Assembly (NCBI GenBank): GCA_029204225.1
Contig: CM055097.1
Coordinates: 2,757,801-2,821,800 of the forward strand
Reading direction: 5' to 3'
DNA length: 64,000 nucleotides
Origin: Diphasiastrum complanatum
Taxonomy: Eukaryota > Streptophyta > Lycopodiopsida > Lycopodiales > Lycopodiaceae
The notes below the pieces were generated by a model. It was not told the DNA's origin, made no database searches, and saw only the letters and a list, made by a program, of their open reading frames with translations. Of this stretch, positions 39,069 through 54,437 are shown one piece after another; positions within the stretch are counted from its first letter, which is position 1, and the number at the start of each line of letters is the position of its first letter. The position numbers and the translations under genes were made by a program.

Positions 39069-40172
39069 TGTCATGCCCATGACTGGTCTCGGGTAGCGTG
39101 TCCATGCTAGAGACCAGTAGACCAACAACCCGTAAGTTAATTGTGACTATAAGGGAATTGGGGCCCTTATGTATACATGGTCATAATTAATGGTTGTAGG
39201 CCTAAACACTTGATGGTGGATTTGTATGGGTCTATCAGTGAGTCATTGGAGGACTGGGTGACGTGGCCCAGATAGGCTACAGAGGTGTCAAGTGAGGTGT
39301 CACATTGCACTACTAGTGGTGCATGGACCTTGGAGGGTATAAGTATACGTGTTGGGCTCTCACTAGTGTATGCTTGATAGCATGACCGATCGCAGGATGC
39401 TGCTAGTGTGATGTCTCATTTCTCTTTGTGATTGATCCATAGCTTGGGGGCTAGATCTTGTCAAAATATTGGAAAAATCTATCTAATGTTGTGAGTAGGG
39501 GTCCTAAAAATGCCAAAGATGAATTAAGCTCTTTGGCTTAGTAAAGACCCATCTCAAAATAAAATATTCAAGGTAGGTAGAAGTAGAAACTCGAGCTACC
39601 ATAGGAATTGCCATTTGTATTTTACATGCCACATTTAATGCATGAAAAGACTAGGTGGCACAATTAGACACAGTGAGGTGGCTTGAATAAGTCTAGATAG
39701 CTTGAGAGGTGGATTCACAACTCCAATTCAACTCAAAGTAGGAGGAGAGTTCATGAATCTATGTATATGTGATGTACTCTCATTGAAAAGATGATGAAAT
39801 TTGTGTGAATTGCAAATTTGGAGACAAGCTCTTTGTGCCCTCTCTCTCTACATGAGTTTTGTACTTTCTATTTTCTCTCTCTAGTCGAGTTGAGGCATTT
39901 ATTATGCTTAGTCTTATGTTTTGTTGACAGATCTTGCTTGTAACACAATAATATTTCTTGTATGATCAGCTTTCCTATTGACAACCAATGCTAGTATGAT
40001 CTTTATGGTATTATTGGGCTTAGGAGATCAAAAGTACATGTGTAGGGCATCCCACACGTGTGAATTCAGCACTAGATCCGTTCGATCTAGGTTTTGTTGG
40101 GTTGGTCAGGTTCCCTTGTGTTGCTTGTGATTGACATGCTTAGAATAGAATCCTTGGAGTGAGGACTTTATA
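39069..40172 (+). repeat. 3' LTR of L (contains insertion M)
   Basis: 39069-39457 and 40072-40172 align to the 5' LTR; the block between is foreign. Preceded by the purine tract and followed by ACTGA. Confidence 0.85.
39458..40071. mobile_element. Insertion M inside the 3' LTR of L, probably a solo LTR
   Basis: 614 bp absent from the other LTR of L, flanked by CTAGATC at 39451-39457 and 40072-40078. It starts (T)TGTCAAAATATTGG and ends TTCAGCA, contains TATATG near 39765 and CACACGTGTG at 40053-40062 like the A, B and G LTRs. No coding sequence. Read as a solo LTR it needs an imperfect boundary, because a 7-bp duplication is unusual for Copia. Confidence 0.55.
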
Positions 40173-40345
40173 ACTGAGTCCCAAATTTCATGGCAAATCC
40201 AAGCACATAGAAATCCAGTATCATTTTATTCGAGAGAAAGTTTTCTCAGGGCAAGTGATCCTTCAATACTACTCCACAACAGAAGTGGTCACAAACATCT
40301 TCACCAAAGCGCTTCCCAGGATCAAGCTTGCATGTACCTGATTAT
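40173..40345 (+). mobile_element. Copia element K, right part (RNase H end), broken
   Basis: Plus-strand text PKFHGKSKHIEIQYHFIREK and NIFTKALPRIKLAC is the C-terminal end of Copia RNase H. It continues K from 34159, the two halves being parted by chromovirus L. No 3' LTR is recognised before element I begins. Confidence 0.75.
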
Positions 40346-41716
40346 AAAAACTAGCAATGATAACTATTCCATCTCCAAGATCCAAAGGATGCAAAACTAT
40401 GAAACTAGTTTCATTGAATTTTGACAATTCCAACACATTGACATAGCAATGTTCATACATGAGATTAAACAAGTAAGGTAGAGTAAAAGAAAACTTCCTT
40501 GCTGCTCCAAGAACCTTACTTGAACCTTCAAGATCCTATAAAAATAGATCCAAAATGCTTTGCCCATGTGGCTCGATGCTTTTGACTAGCTTCCAATTGC
40601 TACTTGCCTCTTGGTGTTGATGAAACAATTCAAGATCAACATCTTGATCTTCCAACAAAACATCAAGGACTTTGCATTTATAAACATCTTCAAATATGAA
40701 CCTCTGAAGATAATCCCTCTCAAACACATGATTAACATCCCACAAAATCTCATCATTGCTTGATTTCAACCTTTCACTATAGTTAGTGAAAACAATATCA
40801 CCATCATAAACCAAAAGATAGATTTCTACAATTCTATCCAACATGAAGTAGAGTAGAGGAAGTTGAGTATCAAGCCTAATCAAACCAAACCTCAATGAGC
40901 TCACCAATGAAATCTTCCTTGCCTTGAAGAAATTGCCACTCGAGTTGTTCAATGTAGTCTTCTTCATCCAACATTTTGCCATCTTGATCATGCATGAATA
41001 CTCCACCACAAACATAGCATCATTTCAGTTGATGAAGAGATGTAAGATCCATGCCTTGGATCTTCCCAAGAGTCACTCTTCCTTTGCCCTTTCCTTCACA
41101 AGACTCCCTCTTAATGATCACAGCACAAAAGTTAGCAAGCTCCCTCTTGATAGTTGCATCATAAGAAATGGAAGCATCTTGAACATTAGAAGCCATGAAA
41201 AGAATACATAGTACCTTCAACATAAGAATGATTGAAGTAATTTTTCTTGGGACTTCTAGTCAATGATATAGGTAATGATAATGAACTCTCACTATCATTC
41301 ACAAAAGCATCAATCAAAGTACATCCTACTTTGAACACTTCACATTCATCTCTCCCTTTTAACTTGAGATCTTCCTCACCAAATCTCATGATAGAACCTT
41401 TTGACCTACTTTTTTTATGAATACATGTAGCACCACTTGTTGTACGAATGACTTTCTTGGACTCATCACATAAAGATGCAAAAGAAACTTTTTCTTCAAT
41501 CATGCTCAAAGCACCATCTTTTTCCAAATGAGTAAGTAACTCATTAGCAACAACCATTTTCAAAGAAGAATTTTCATCACCTCCATTGATGAAGTTAGAT
41601 CTCTTCTTACCTTTCCATTTCTGCACTTGCCATGTAGTTCCATTGAAGAGCCACCAAGACTTGGACATCTATGAGTAAAAGAGTTCAGACATGATACTAA
41701 TTTAGCACCACATGAC

Positions 41717-42870
41717 TGTTGGATTATTCTCCTTCTTACCAATCGTCTAATCGGTTTTAATCTTCATCCATTGTTTATCCAGTTATGCGGATTTTCCCGT
41801 GTGTTTACACAGTTTGCAGAATTACAAGTGTTTTTACACAGTCTACAGAATTACACAGAGTTTACGACAGTGTCGCATTTTTTGCCTGACAGAAATCTCA
41901 TGAAAAATGTCGTGTCATCTTTTTCGCATTTTTCGCCTGTCAGGAATCTTGTGCAAATATGCAGAGTCGCATTTTTTGCTTTTTCCAAAGAGCCTCAAAT
42001 GTTAAGGAAATGACTCTGGCAAAGTGTGGGACAACCCTAAATAAAATTTAAGGGCACCTTCATCTTTTTCGCTTTTTGCAGAAAGCCCGACAGTGTCGCC
42101 TGTGGCTGTTTTAGTTCATTTATGCAAAGCTACAGTTATGCAGACAAAATGTTTACGGCCAATTTTTTTCACCGCTTATCAGCAATCAATGACAAGGATC
42201 GGATGGATGCCAGCGGATCACCAGCCAACTGGCAATCGCAAATGACGACCTAATTTCTTAGTATAAATAGTTGTTCGTATTTATACAGATTAATTCATTG
42301 AAAATTAAAATTATCAGAAGCGTTTGAATAGTTACCTCTCTCTCGAGCCTGCGAGCCTGAACACTCCTGAACATTCTAGCTCACTTCTTAGAGTTGTTTT
42401 AGAGATTGCTATTGCGCTATTGCTCATCAGCATTGCGCATTAATTCAGACTTTCATTTTTAGCCGCTCAGAAATAACATAGAATACATGACTTCAATCCA
42501 AAACTTATTGTACTCATTTACTTCTGTTTTATTTTGAATCAAAACTATTCTTTATTGCGTTCAGTTTCGTCTCAGACTGTATGCGTTTCTGTATTTTTTC
42601 ACGACTAATTATTTGTTTGATAATCTTCGATGCTTAATTGTTTGGCTACGTAATCACTGTAGTACTGACGATTTCAAAGTTAGTTACTATAAGTTCAAAT
42701 GTGATTTCTATCACTATTGTCTTGTTTTAAATTGATAGGCATAGTCATGCATTGGAAAGATGAAGATAGTTTATTCCGCCATGCACGAAAGGTTTTCTTT
42801 CTAGACGCACGAATTATTTTCATTCGTTTCTATTCGAGCTAGACCTATTTTCTGCATACCACTTTCGACA
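41717..42870 (+). repeat. 5' LTR of H
   Basis: 1154 bp, TGTTGGATTATTC to CACTTTCGACA. A TATA box TATAAATA lies at 42262-42269. Only four or so CT units occur near 42334, where the other LTR has a long array. Confidence 0.9.
42262..42269 (+). promoter_or_regulatory. TATA box in the 5' LTR of H
   Basis: TATAAATA about 600 bp upstream of the primer site, in the expected U3 position. The matching site in the 3' LTR near 47660 is altered. Confidence 0.6.
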
Positions 42871-45800
42871 TGGTATCAGAGTTGTTTCACTACTTCTTTA
42901 TCTGATTCCAATATGATATGAGAGAGAAAGCTCTAATACTTCATATCTTTTGCGATATCAAATTGATATCATACTCTTTAGTTCTTTTCAACCTTTCAGT
43001 ATTAGAGAATTGATTTCTTATTATTGGCATTACCACATCTTAGCATCATCGATACAATCGAAAGACTGAGTTCCAGATGGATTCTCACAATAAAGCCAAT
43101 CTTATCACAGACAAGCTGAATGGATCTAATTATTATTTGTGGAGATTTAAGATGAAGACCTTGCTAATTGCCAATGAATTATGGGATGTTGTTACAGGTA
43201 CAGAAATAAAACTTGATGACGATGACTCAAAGTGAAAATCGAAGGACGGTAAAGCTTTCGCACTTATTATCCTCAATATATCAGATACACAGACAAGTTG
43301 GACACATAGCTGAAGATAAAATGTCAAGAGACGTTTGGGAAATTTTGAACTTACTATATGACGTGAGGGATGTAACTACTAAGTTACATCTACGAAGGAA
43401 ATTCTTTACATTCAAAATGTCTACTGGTGATTCTCTTTAGAGTCACATTAACCAGTTTAAGAATCTTTTGCAACAAATGGCCGCCATCAGATCAGTCGTA
43501 GATGATGAAGACGCAATTAGGACATTGCTTTCAAGCTTGCCCTCTACATATGAGAACTGGGTGATGATCATATCGACACACTCAGATTTAACTCTACTAG
43601 AGTTATCACTATGTTGCTACAAGAAGACAATAGAAGAAGTCAAGACACTTTGTCTACTTCCTCCTCTCAGGCTCTATTTGTCAACAAAGGCTCAAAGCGA
43701 CAGAAGTAGAAAAGCTCCAAAAAGACTGCAACGAATTAGAAAAGACTCAAGGTCAAGAACAATCATCGAATCCATAGTCAAAAAAGAAGATGTTTTGCAG
43801 GTATTGCAAGCGCAATAACCATGAGATCAAGGATTGTCGAATTCTCCAACCGAAGAACACATCCAAGCAACCTGATCAACAAGCAAACATAGTCTCATCA
43901 TCTCCCCAGATTGAAGTGGACGAAGGCGTATTCATGGTCAAAGATCAAAGCACTTTTTTGGATGATTCATGGTTTCTAGATTCTGGAGTAACTCAAGATA
44001 TGACCAATCATCGTGAGATCTTCAACTCCTACACTCCTTAAAGCATGAAGAAATTTGTTCATCTAGGTGACAATTGTACTCACACTATTAAAGGTGAAGA
44101 TACTGTAAGATTGCGATTCCAGCATGATCAATTCAAATTACTATCAAAGGTTTTATATGTTCCTAAACTCTCTACAAATCTGTTAACAGTGAGTAGAATT
44201 ACAGATTTAGGTCATAAGATAGAGTTCAAATCTGATCAACGAAAAATTATTGATAGGAGTGATAAGATCCTTGCACTCGAAAAGAGACAGAGTTACTTAT
44301 ATAGATTGGCACACTATTATTCTGAGTCTAGTCAAGCTTTGAAAACCTCTGTTCTAGTCAATAAAGCATTACTATGGCATCATCACTTTAGACACGTGAA
44401 TCATGCATCTATTTTGAACATGACCAAACAATCCATGGTTCTTGATCTCGACTATCCTTCTGGTAAGGTCGATCTCCCTGTTTGTCATATCTGCATTTTT
44501 GGGAAGCAGGCTAGATTTTCTTTTAGATCAAACCATATGCATGCAACAAAAGATCTGTTAGATGTTGTTCATATAGATATATGTGGACCTACGCAAACTC
44601 CTTCATTGCTAGATGCAAAGTATTTCATTACCTTTATTGACGAATTCTCCAGAAGAACAATTTTTTATTTCATTAGACAGAAATTAGAGGCTTTCATCAA
44701 ATTGAGACAATTCAAAGAGCATGCTAAGAATCAAACTGGCAAACGAATCAAAGCACTGAGGTCAAATAACGGGGGAGAATACATCTCCAATGAATTCAAG
44801 GACTACTGTCTTAACAACGACATTGAGCAACAATACGCCACTTCCTATTCGCCTCAGTAAAATGGTCTTGCTAAGAGAAAGAACAGAACCTTAGTTGAAT
44901 CGGCAAAGTGCATGTTATCACATGTGACACTTCCAAAGTCCTTCTAGGCTGTTTCAACATCAACCTATATTCAGAACAGATGTTTTACTAAAGGCCTCTC
45001 AAACAAAACACCATTCGAAGTTTGGACAGGTACCAAACCTTCATTATCAAACTTATGAGTTTTTGGATGTACTGCTTTTGCGTAGATATCTCGTGATCTC
45101 AGGAAGAAGCTCAACTTCCAGAGTATCAAGTGCATTTTCATCAGTTACTTCAGATCAAGCCTACAAGTTGTTTGATCCCATGAGTCGAAGATATTCACTA
45201 GTTGGGATGTCATCTTCATCAAAGATCAGTTTCAAGACCTCAAAGAAAAGGGCAGCTCCCATGTAGCCGACTTATCAGATTCTCCTGATGCTTTCAACTT
45301 TCCAGTTCCGCAGGTGACTATTCCCATTGAAGGTCCAAGCTCTTCTACTTCCGACGAACAATGAATAAATGGTGGATCAGAAGATGATGATGTTGCAGTT
45401 CAGCAACTACAGTATGATAGAAACGATCAACTTCCTGTATTACCCAGAAGATCTTCAAGGACTAACAGACTCCCTAACTGGTATATTGACGAGTCTACAG
45501 CAAATGTTGTTCAAGAACTGACGTCTGTCCAAGAGGCACTCAATCAACCTGACTTAGATCTTTGAAAAGAAGCTATGGATAAAGAGTATTCATCTCTTAT
45601 CAAGAACCAGACGTGGACAATTGTCGCATTACCTGCTAGCAAAAACGTAGTTGATTGCAAATGGATTTTCAAAGTCAAATAGGGTGCAGATGGAAGCATC
45701 AACAGAAGAAAGGCACGACTAGTAGCCAGAGGTTTTTCTCAAGTATACAATGTCGATTACACTGAGACCTTCAATCCAGTAGTCAAGCATTCTTCTATTC

Positions 45801-47107
45801 GACTTTTGCTATCATTTGCCGCTGCAACAGATTTGGAAATACATCAAATGGATGTACAGGCAACATATCTCAATGGAGTTATCGAAGGAGACATTTACAT
45901 GGTGCAACCCGTAGGTTATATTATCAAGGGTAAGCGTAATCATGTTTGTAAACTCCATAAGGCGCTTTATGGCTTGAAGCAATCTGCTCGAGCATGGTTT
46001 CAAAGGATCAATACTTTTCTCATTGATCATGGCTATACACCTAGCTCTTCAGATTCCAACGTTTACTTCAAAGCAGTGCAACAGTCTTTTATCATTATCA
46101 CATTATACGTGGATGATACATTGCTTTTCAGCAATAGTACTGATCTCATAAAAGAGGAGAAAACAATGCTATCTTCCAAATTCGACATGACCGATATGGG
46201 CGAAGCTCATTTCTTCCTTGGTATACAAATCCACAGAGACGAAAACCAAAGTTGATCTACATTACATAACAGAGGTACATCTACAACATTTTAGTCAGAT
46301 ATAATCTGATCAATTGCAAGTTAGCTCTCTCACCAATGGAACTAGGACTCAAATTGTCAAAGGACCACTGTCCCCAAACAATTCATGAGAAGTAGCAAAT
46401 GCGTGAGTATCCTTACCATTCTATTATAGGATCTCTTATGTATGCCATGATCTGTACCAGGCCAGACATAGCTTTTGCAGTTAGCTCTCTTAGTCAGTTT
46501 ATGACTAATCCTGGTATAACACATTGGAAGGCTCTTATCAAAGTCATGAGATATCTACGAGCTACTATGGACTTTTGCATTTTTTATGGAGCAGTCGGCA
46601 ACGACAAACTCAATTTCCTCAGTGGTTACACAAATGCGAGTTGGGCAGGAGATGTAGACACTCATAAATCTACTTCTGGATTTACATTCTTCCTCAACAA
46701 TGGTCCAGTTTTCTAGAATAGTCACAAGCAATCTTTGATAGGTCTATCTTCCACTGAATCAGAGTATATCACAGTCTCTCAAGCTACAAAGGAAGCAATT
46801 TGGTTGAGAAACTTACTCTCAGATATCGGTCTGAATCAATATGCTCCGACGATATTATTTTGTGATAATCAAAGTGCCATCGCTTTATCAGCCAACCCTA
46901 GATTTCATTCCATGAGTAAGCAATTGAGCTGAAGTATCATTTCGTCAGAAGCAAAATTCTCAATGAAGAGGTCAGATTGTAGTATTGTAGAATGCAAGAT
47001 ATGACAGCCGATGTTTGTACTAAAGCATTAAGTTTGGAGTCACACAGAAGATTCTGTGTAGAACTCAATGAAGGTCGAGGCATTCAAGGATTCAGATTAA
47101 GAGGCAG

Positions 47108-48399
<1,292 letters not shown>

Positions 48400-50653
48400 A
48401 TGACTCCATTTGACTAGTAGGTAGCACTAGTCCATCTTCAAGATCCAATGGATCCAAAACATTGATCACAGATTTACCAAAAGTTGCCAAGTTAGCACAA
48501 CAATAACTATCTCCAGGAAGCTCATTAGATCTCAACCTAGATCTAGCATAAGAAAGCTCTTTAGACTTTGCATAAGATCTAGGAATTGACTTTTGAAAGT
48601 TGGGAGAACCACCAACATCCATTTCATTTCTCTTGTTGGACATAACAAAGGCATCAAGCTTGTAAAGTCTACCTTGTCTATTGCCCCTAGCAATCAAGAC
48701 ATCTCCCTTAGTAATGAAGAAAACATCTCCAACAAACTTTGTCTTGTACCCTTTCTTTAACATTTGACCAACACGTAGCAAATTCCTTGAAAGTGAAGGA
48801 ATGTAAGGAACACCATCAAGCCAATAGGAATTGAGGCAATACCTCTGATCATAAATTCACCACCATTTGGCATGTGAACCACTTTCTTGGTTCCAATATA
48901 AGAGATCAAAGAAGTAAAGAACTCCTTGTGACTAGTCATGTGTGAACTAGATCCACTATCTATCCACCATGAATCCTTGTCACTTCCACTTGACACTAGA
49001 CTTGAAGAACACATCGTGAGAGTCTCACAAGAATCTAGAAGTACAAAAGTTGTTTTGCTTGCTACCTACATTACTTTGCTTCTTATGAAATTCATTTGCA
49101 AAATGACCTTTTATCCCACAGTAAAAGCAGGTGAACTTTGACTTATCTTTCTTTCTAAAAGAAGTAGAAGAGGAGGAAGAGTGATCATCATGATCTGAGT
49201 TACCACCTTTGGACCATTTCCCTTTGCCTTTGCCTTTGCCTTTTGTGAAGAAAGCCTCTTCACCTCCACCTTGCAAGGATGCACCATCAAGCTTTGATTG
49301 CAACCTATGTTCTTCAGCCAATAAGATTTCTTGCAAGTCAACCACACTTGGCAAGAGTCTTTGAATGGCAAAACCTTGCACAAGCTTAGCATGTTCATCT
49401 AGCAAACCATTTAACATAACCTGGACTATTTCACCATCTTTTATGCTTTCATCAGTGCATGCTAGATCATCACTTAAGAACTTAACCCTCAAGACAAATG
49501 CATGAGCACTTTCTCCCTCCCGTTGTCTACTAGAAAATATTTGCCTCCTTAGGGTCAATACCCTAGATGTGGACTTTGATTCAAAAAACTTCTTGACGGC
49601 ATTCCATGCCTCACTTGCACTTTGTCACTTATCAACTTCCTTGAGAAGTTCATTGGCAACATTCATTTTAATGATATGAAGAGCCCTTTTGGCCTTCTTA
49701 TCAAACCTTTGTTGCTCTTGAACTGTGGGTGGTCTCTCTTCAGTTCCTGCAACTATGTCCATGAGTTCATTCAACTCAAGTAAGGATTCCATCCTCTTTC
49801 CAGGTAGAGTAGTTTGATGAACTCGACCTATCATTAGTTTCTAACATGATCCCACCATTGGAAGCCATGAATATAATGATTCTTCAACTTTTAGGCTATG
49901 TCCTAATGCACCTAGCACTCACTTTCCTCTCAACAAATGATGGATAAGGAGATCTCAGAAGATCTAGGACCCTAAAACACTTCTATCTTGAACCTAGCTG
50001 GTCTCCAAGCATAGAAAGGAAGATTAAAATACATGCAACACTTTGCACACACTAAGAATGGATTACAAACTCAAACCAACCTGAACACACTCTTGCTTAA
50101 GCTCTCAAATTTTTTAGCAAGTGACCAGATCAAGTTATCATGTGAAGAGTTACTTGCATTCTTAGAATATACACAAGACTAGACTGCCAAGAATACTTAG
50201 AATTGAACAAACTTGATCAACATATGATCAACACACTAAGATATTGATTCAACCTGTAAAACCACATGTTAATCACACTTCTAAAATGTTATAAACTCCA
50301 GCAAATCACAAATACAAGCTTTAGAGGTGAACGAAAGATCACACTTAGTGAATAACAAGACTAGCTTCACTAGCTTGTCAAATCTTGGTGTTTAGATGTA
50401 GATATAAGATCACTTCACATGAGAATGTTCCTCAACCTGTTAAGAACCTGAAAACACATTTTCATAATGGTTAAAACCTTCCAAAAAATTCTCCAATCAA
50501 ATTACATAAGGAGAGTTACTTACATGCTCAACAAAGTACACCAAAATTTATGCAAAAGATTGTTGACAATCTGTTCACCCAAAAGGGGATCTTTCATCCA
50601 AGTGGCAGCTTTGCTTAGCCTTTTGGAGAAATACAAAATCACAAACAGTATCT

Positions 50654-50735
50654 GTCATCCACTTAAGGAGAAGGTTCATCCACTTAAGGAGAGTGTTCAG
50701 CCACAAAGGAGAGTGTTCATCCACAGAAGTGGAGA
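50654..50735. repeat. 20-21 bp tandem repeat, four units, in the leader of I
   Basis: Units start near 50654, 50674, 50695 and 50715 with consensus GTTCATCCACTTAAGGAGAG. It lies in the leader between LTR and gag. Confidence 0.8.
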
Positions 50736-51023
50736 TTGTCAACAATACATTGAAGAGAACATTGTTAGTATTGAATATGCACAAGCCTCACAATCAACAA
50801 ATGATTAGGTGCTATTATCTAATCCAAAATAGCTTCTTCTCAGCTCTGATCTTCAATAGACCTGAAATATGCTTTTGATCCACAAGTTCAACTCAACAAA
50901 CAAAGGTTAGTAAGATTTGATCAACAATGCAATGCATAATCATGCTAGAACTTGATCAAATATCTAAATATCACCATAAATGGAAATCTTACAGTAAATA
51001 GTGGCCAGCTAGCTCTGATACCA

Positions 51024-51601
51024 TGTGAAAAAAGTGGCTCTTGAATGGATTTAAGATCCCAAATGTTATGGCTAAGATCTTTGCACAACAAGCTACAAAA
51101 GCTAGAAATGGCAAAGCATCCTAATGCTACCTTTGATACACATGAACTTGACAAAGCATTCAAGAGACAAAAGAAACTAATGAAAGATACTGATGGCAGC
51201 CAAAAATAATAGCAAACAGGGCGTGGAACAGCAGCCTACTACTTTTGGATAGCACCTAAGATCGTACACAAGAGCTTGAAGACAATACACAAAGCAATGT
51301 TCAAAATGGAGGAAGAAACTGTGACAATGATCTATTGATCTCTCTCAACTATATAATAAGTTTCTCCAACCTGTTCTCCACGAATTTTAGCCTAATATAG
51401 TTGAGAGAGATGACTCTCTCTCCTCTCTCTCTAGAACTTAGGACCCAATTTGAGGGCACCAGTAGCCTAAAATAAAATAAATAAAAGTATTTAGGCCTAC
51501 TTCACATGTGTGAAAGGTTAGATCCAAAACTATGTACAAAACTTGCCAATTTAGGCCTCAAACTAGCTAGGAAATGTTGATAATATTCACAGTACATAAT
51601 A
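51024..51601 (-). repeat. 5' LTR of I
   Basis: 578 bp, plus-strand TGTGAAAAAAGTGGC to GATAATATTCACA, with TGTGAA/TTCACA ends. The primer site TGGTATCAGAGC lies at its left edge (about 51012-51023). Ends resemble those of the A/B LTRs, but the body differs. Confidence 0.75.
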
Positions 51602-51606
51602 AGATA

Positions 51607-52250
51607 CAAAACTTATGCATTCGACTTTGTCTTCCTTGATTACTGTCTCTCCATCAACATTATGTCCACCTTTCGATATCAATATGGTTGGTGAATAGAC
51701 GATTGGTTTTGAAAAACCAAGATGACTTTGAAATCTGAGAAACTCCTCTTTAGAAGACAGATCATTTTTTTTTTGCGCATTTTCTCTACATCCATTTTCA
51801 AAAAATCTTGTCTTGAATTAAACTCATTCTTATTTACATCATCAGCATCAAAATCAATTATATCTGAAAATTCATGAAGCTTTTTGCTCAAATGCAAAGA
51901 GTCTCAGTCTTTGTAAACTCAAAAAGATCTGATACATCCGATAGTGTCAAAAAAGAATTATTCCCTCCGGAGAGATTCCGCGCAAGTAGGCGATGTGATT
52001 AGAGATTTATCAAGAGGAGAAAGGATAGTGGGTATTCTAGGGCCTATAAATGATGCCCTATTTCGAGCAAGATCAAAATCTATACAATCATCTAAACTAA
52101 CACTTGTATCAATAAAAAAAAATTTCTATATCTATAGGTTTGGACTTGTCAGATTTTGTATCGCTAGAAGAAGCAGTTTCAGAAGTAGAAGGAGCAGCAA
52201 CATCCGAATTGTCAAAAATATTTAACAAAAGATAAAAAAATAATTGCAGA
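51607..52250 (-). pseudogene. Unrecognised Ser/Asp-rich coding remnant
   Basis: Minus-strand text is strongly protein-like but spread over three frames: DNSDVAAPSTSETASSSD near 52190, DDCIDFDLARNRASFIGP near 52070, SDIIDFDADDVNKNEFNS near 51850 and PIVYSPTILISKGGHNVD near 51700. Frame changes coincide with long A/T runs. No family recognised. It ends at the LTR of I, which may have been inserted beside or into it. Composition resembles the start of the next locus (52790 onward). Confidence 0.4.
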
Positions 52251-52789
52251 TTGAAACTCTACAAATATATATTTTTATTATGTATTTGACAATCATCTAC
52301 AAACTTGAAATCATTATGCAACTTGGTGGACATTCTGTCAAACTTAACTTTATAAGTATGTTTGTTGAGTGCCACCAAGTGTTTTTTTGAGATAAATCTC
52401 TGGAAAATGCTTCTACACTAGGACCCTTTGTAATAGAAGGAAGAACAAAAAAAATAGTGACTTGGAATCAAAATTAGCCATTTAAACAAAGAGAATACAG
52501 AAAAAAAGATTCTGGAAAACTGATAAAATCAAGGACTGGATATCGATCTCAAACGTGAAATAGAACATAAAATCAAATTGCAACAAAGTATGTGCTCAAG
52601 ATAGATATCACAAGACCAAGTATCGATTTCGAACGAGGGTATATAGGAAAGAAAATTGGATGCGAAACGCGCGCTTGAGAGCGATATCCAAGAAACCAAC
52701 ATCAATTCGAGATTTATCAATGAGTCATAATAATGTGTACGGACAAACACGTGGACCAGTGACATGATGCCATGTGTTCTAAGGTAATT

Positions 52790-54219
52790 CCTACAAACTC
52801 CGGAGCGTTCTGTCCTCTGAATCGGATTCTAATTCAGAAGTAGAATCTCCATCTCCTCCTCTTGTTATCCATCCAGCTCCTCAGAAGGTTTCTTCACCGA
52901 AGGTGGAGATAATCCAAGAGGAGTTTGATAAGATAACTAAATAATCTATCAGTATTGTTGGGGCTTCGGACTCAGAACCTGTACATAACCTTTTTGTTAG
53001 AATCTCATATGATCTCAATCAGATTTTTTTTTTTATTCTAACAATTACAATCAATATGAAGTTTATTTAGGCAGTAAAATTGATATGCTTGGAGATTATT
53101 TTGACTATAGATTAGGTCCCAAATTTTGTACAGAGTTTAAAGATAAAACTTCAAAAATCACAAATGTAATTGTTGAAGCCGGCCAAAATTTTTTGCATCA
53201 TAGTATTAGTATGGATTTGAAGAGAATCGTTTTTGTCGACAGTCCATTCTCATGGGTGTTGTGAAGGCAAAAGAGACCAATTTCAAAAGGATTGTATATT
53301 TCATCAATTGCAGTCCTGTGGCCAAATTTCACATGAGAATAAGTAAGCTTTGTTATATGTTGTTGATTCTTTTTATTTTGATCATTATACTCATGTCAAA
53401 ATTGATTCTAATTTTAATTTTGATTGTTGTAGTTGGCATTGGAGCCTGAATATTCTTTCTATAAAAATAATTGAGGGAGTATCAAATTTTGTATGTGTAG
53501 AAATAACCTCGGTTGAAAATACACATAGAAAATTTGATTCTCTACTTCATGATGTTGTGCATGAAATATCAGCAACGGCAGCATCTTTCAGAGAGATAAC
53601 TATTAAATCTCTCAAGGTATATACAATTTATCGTTGACTCTGTATTTTTTTTTTTCAATCTATCGTCATAGCATGAATAAACTGTATGTCATAATATTAA
53701 TAATTTTTGTTGAATATCTACAGTGTATACATCAAAAGGATGCTTTTAGTTGTGCTTGGATCGTCTTGTACAATACAAAGTTCTTTTTCGAGTGGTACAA
53801 TTTATAGGTCGATGTAGATATTGAAAAGATAAAATTTTGTTCATTTGTTGTTCTATTGATTCAAATTTTTATTTCTTTAGTGTGATTGTTAGTTATTTAC
53901 TCATTCACCTGGTTTGTGATGACAGTTCACTCTTGAGCCGTACAATTCCGACGATGTATATAGATTGCGACAAGAGTTGATCAAAACATTTGCACAGAAT
54001 GGCATAAGTTTTGTGCCTGAGCTTGAGGGCGTTGTAAAGAATCCTGCTTCTGCCCTAACATCCTTTCAAGTTGCTGAGGATGCAGAGTTTATTTTATATG
54101 ATCAGAGAGGCATACAAGTCCTTCATAATACAGAGAAAGACAAAATTACAGGACATGAGATTGTTGCCATCACAGCTCCTGATAGTACTGTAGAAAGTAA
54201 AAATAAAGTTACTGAATAG
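52790..54219 (+). pseudogene. Unrecognised intron-bearing gene, probably decayed
   Basis: Coding blocks on the plus strand: about 52800-53340 (SSESDSNSEVESPSPPLV; then GSKIDMLGDYFDYRLGPK; then NFKRIVYFINCSPVAKFH), about 53450-53616 (FVCVEITSVENTHRKFDS), 53724 to about 53807, and 53926-54219 (FTLEPYNSDDVYRLRQEL to a TAG stop). Canonical splice edges are visible: GTAAGC at 53343 with TTGTAG ending 53432, GTATAT at 53617 with CTACAG ending 53723, and GACAG ending 53925. Introns are about 90-118 bp and AT-rich. Phases do not all connect and there are in-frame TAA/TAG codons, so it is likely a pseudogene, or my exon edges are wrong. I do not recognise the protein. It converges on the next gene, with about 220 bp between stops. 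Confidence 0.45.
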
Positions 54220-54437
54220 TATTTCAATTGTAACATGTATATATTATCATCCGGAAAAGAAGACAGAATCATACATGTAAACAACTCGTTTATGATATTT
54301 TTATTGATATTAATATAGATTCTTACAAGTGTCCATAGTACAATACTAGATTGCAATCTTTCTACATTGATAAAAGACAAGATTCTTGTTTTCATCTTGA
54401 GTAACGATAATGGATGTGTACTTTCTGATAGTAAATA

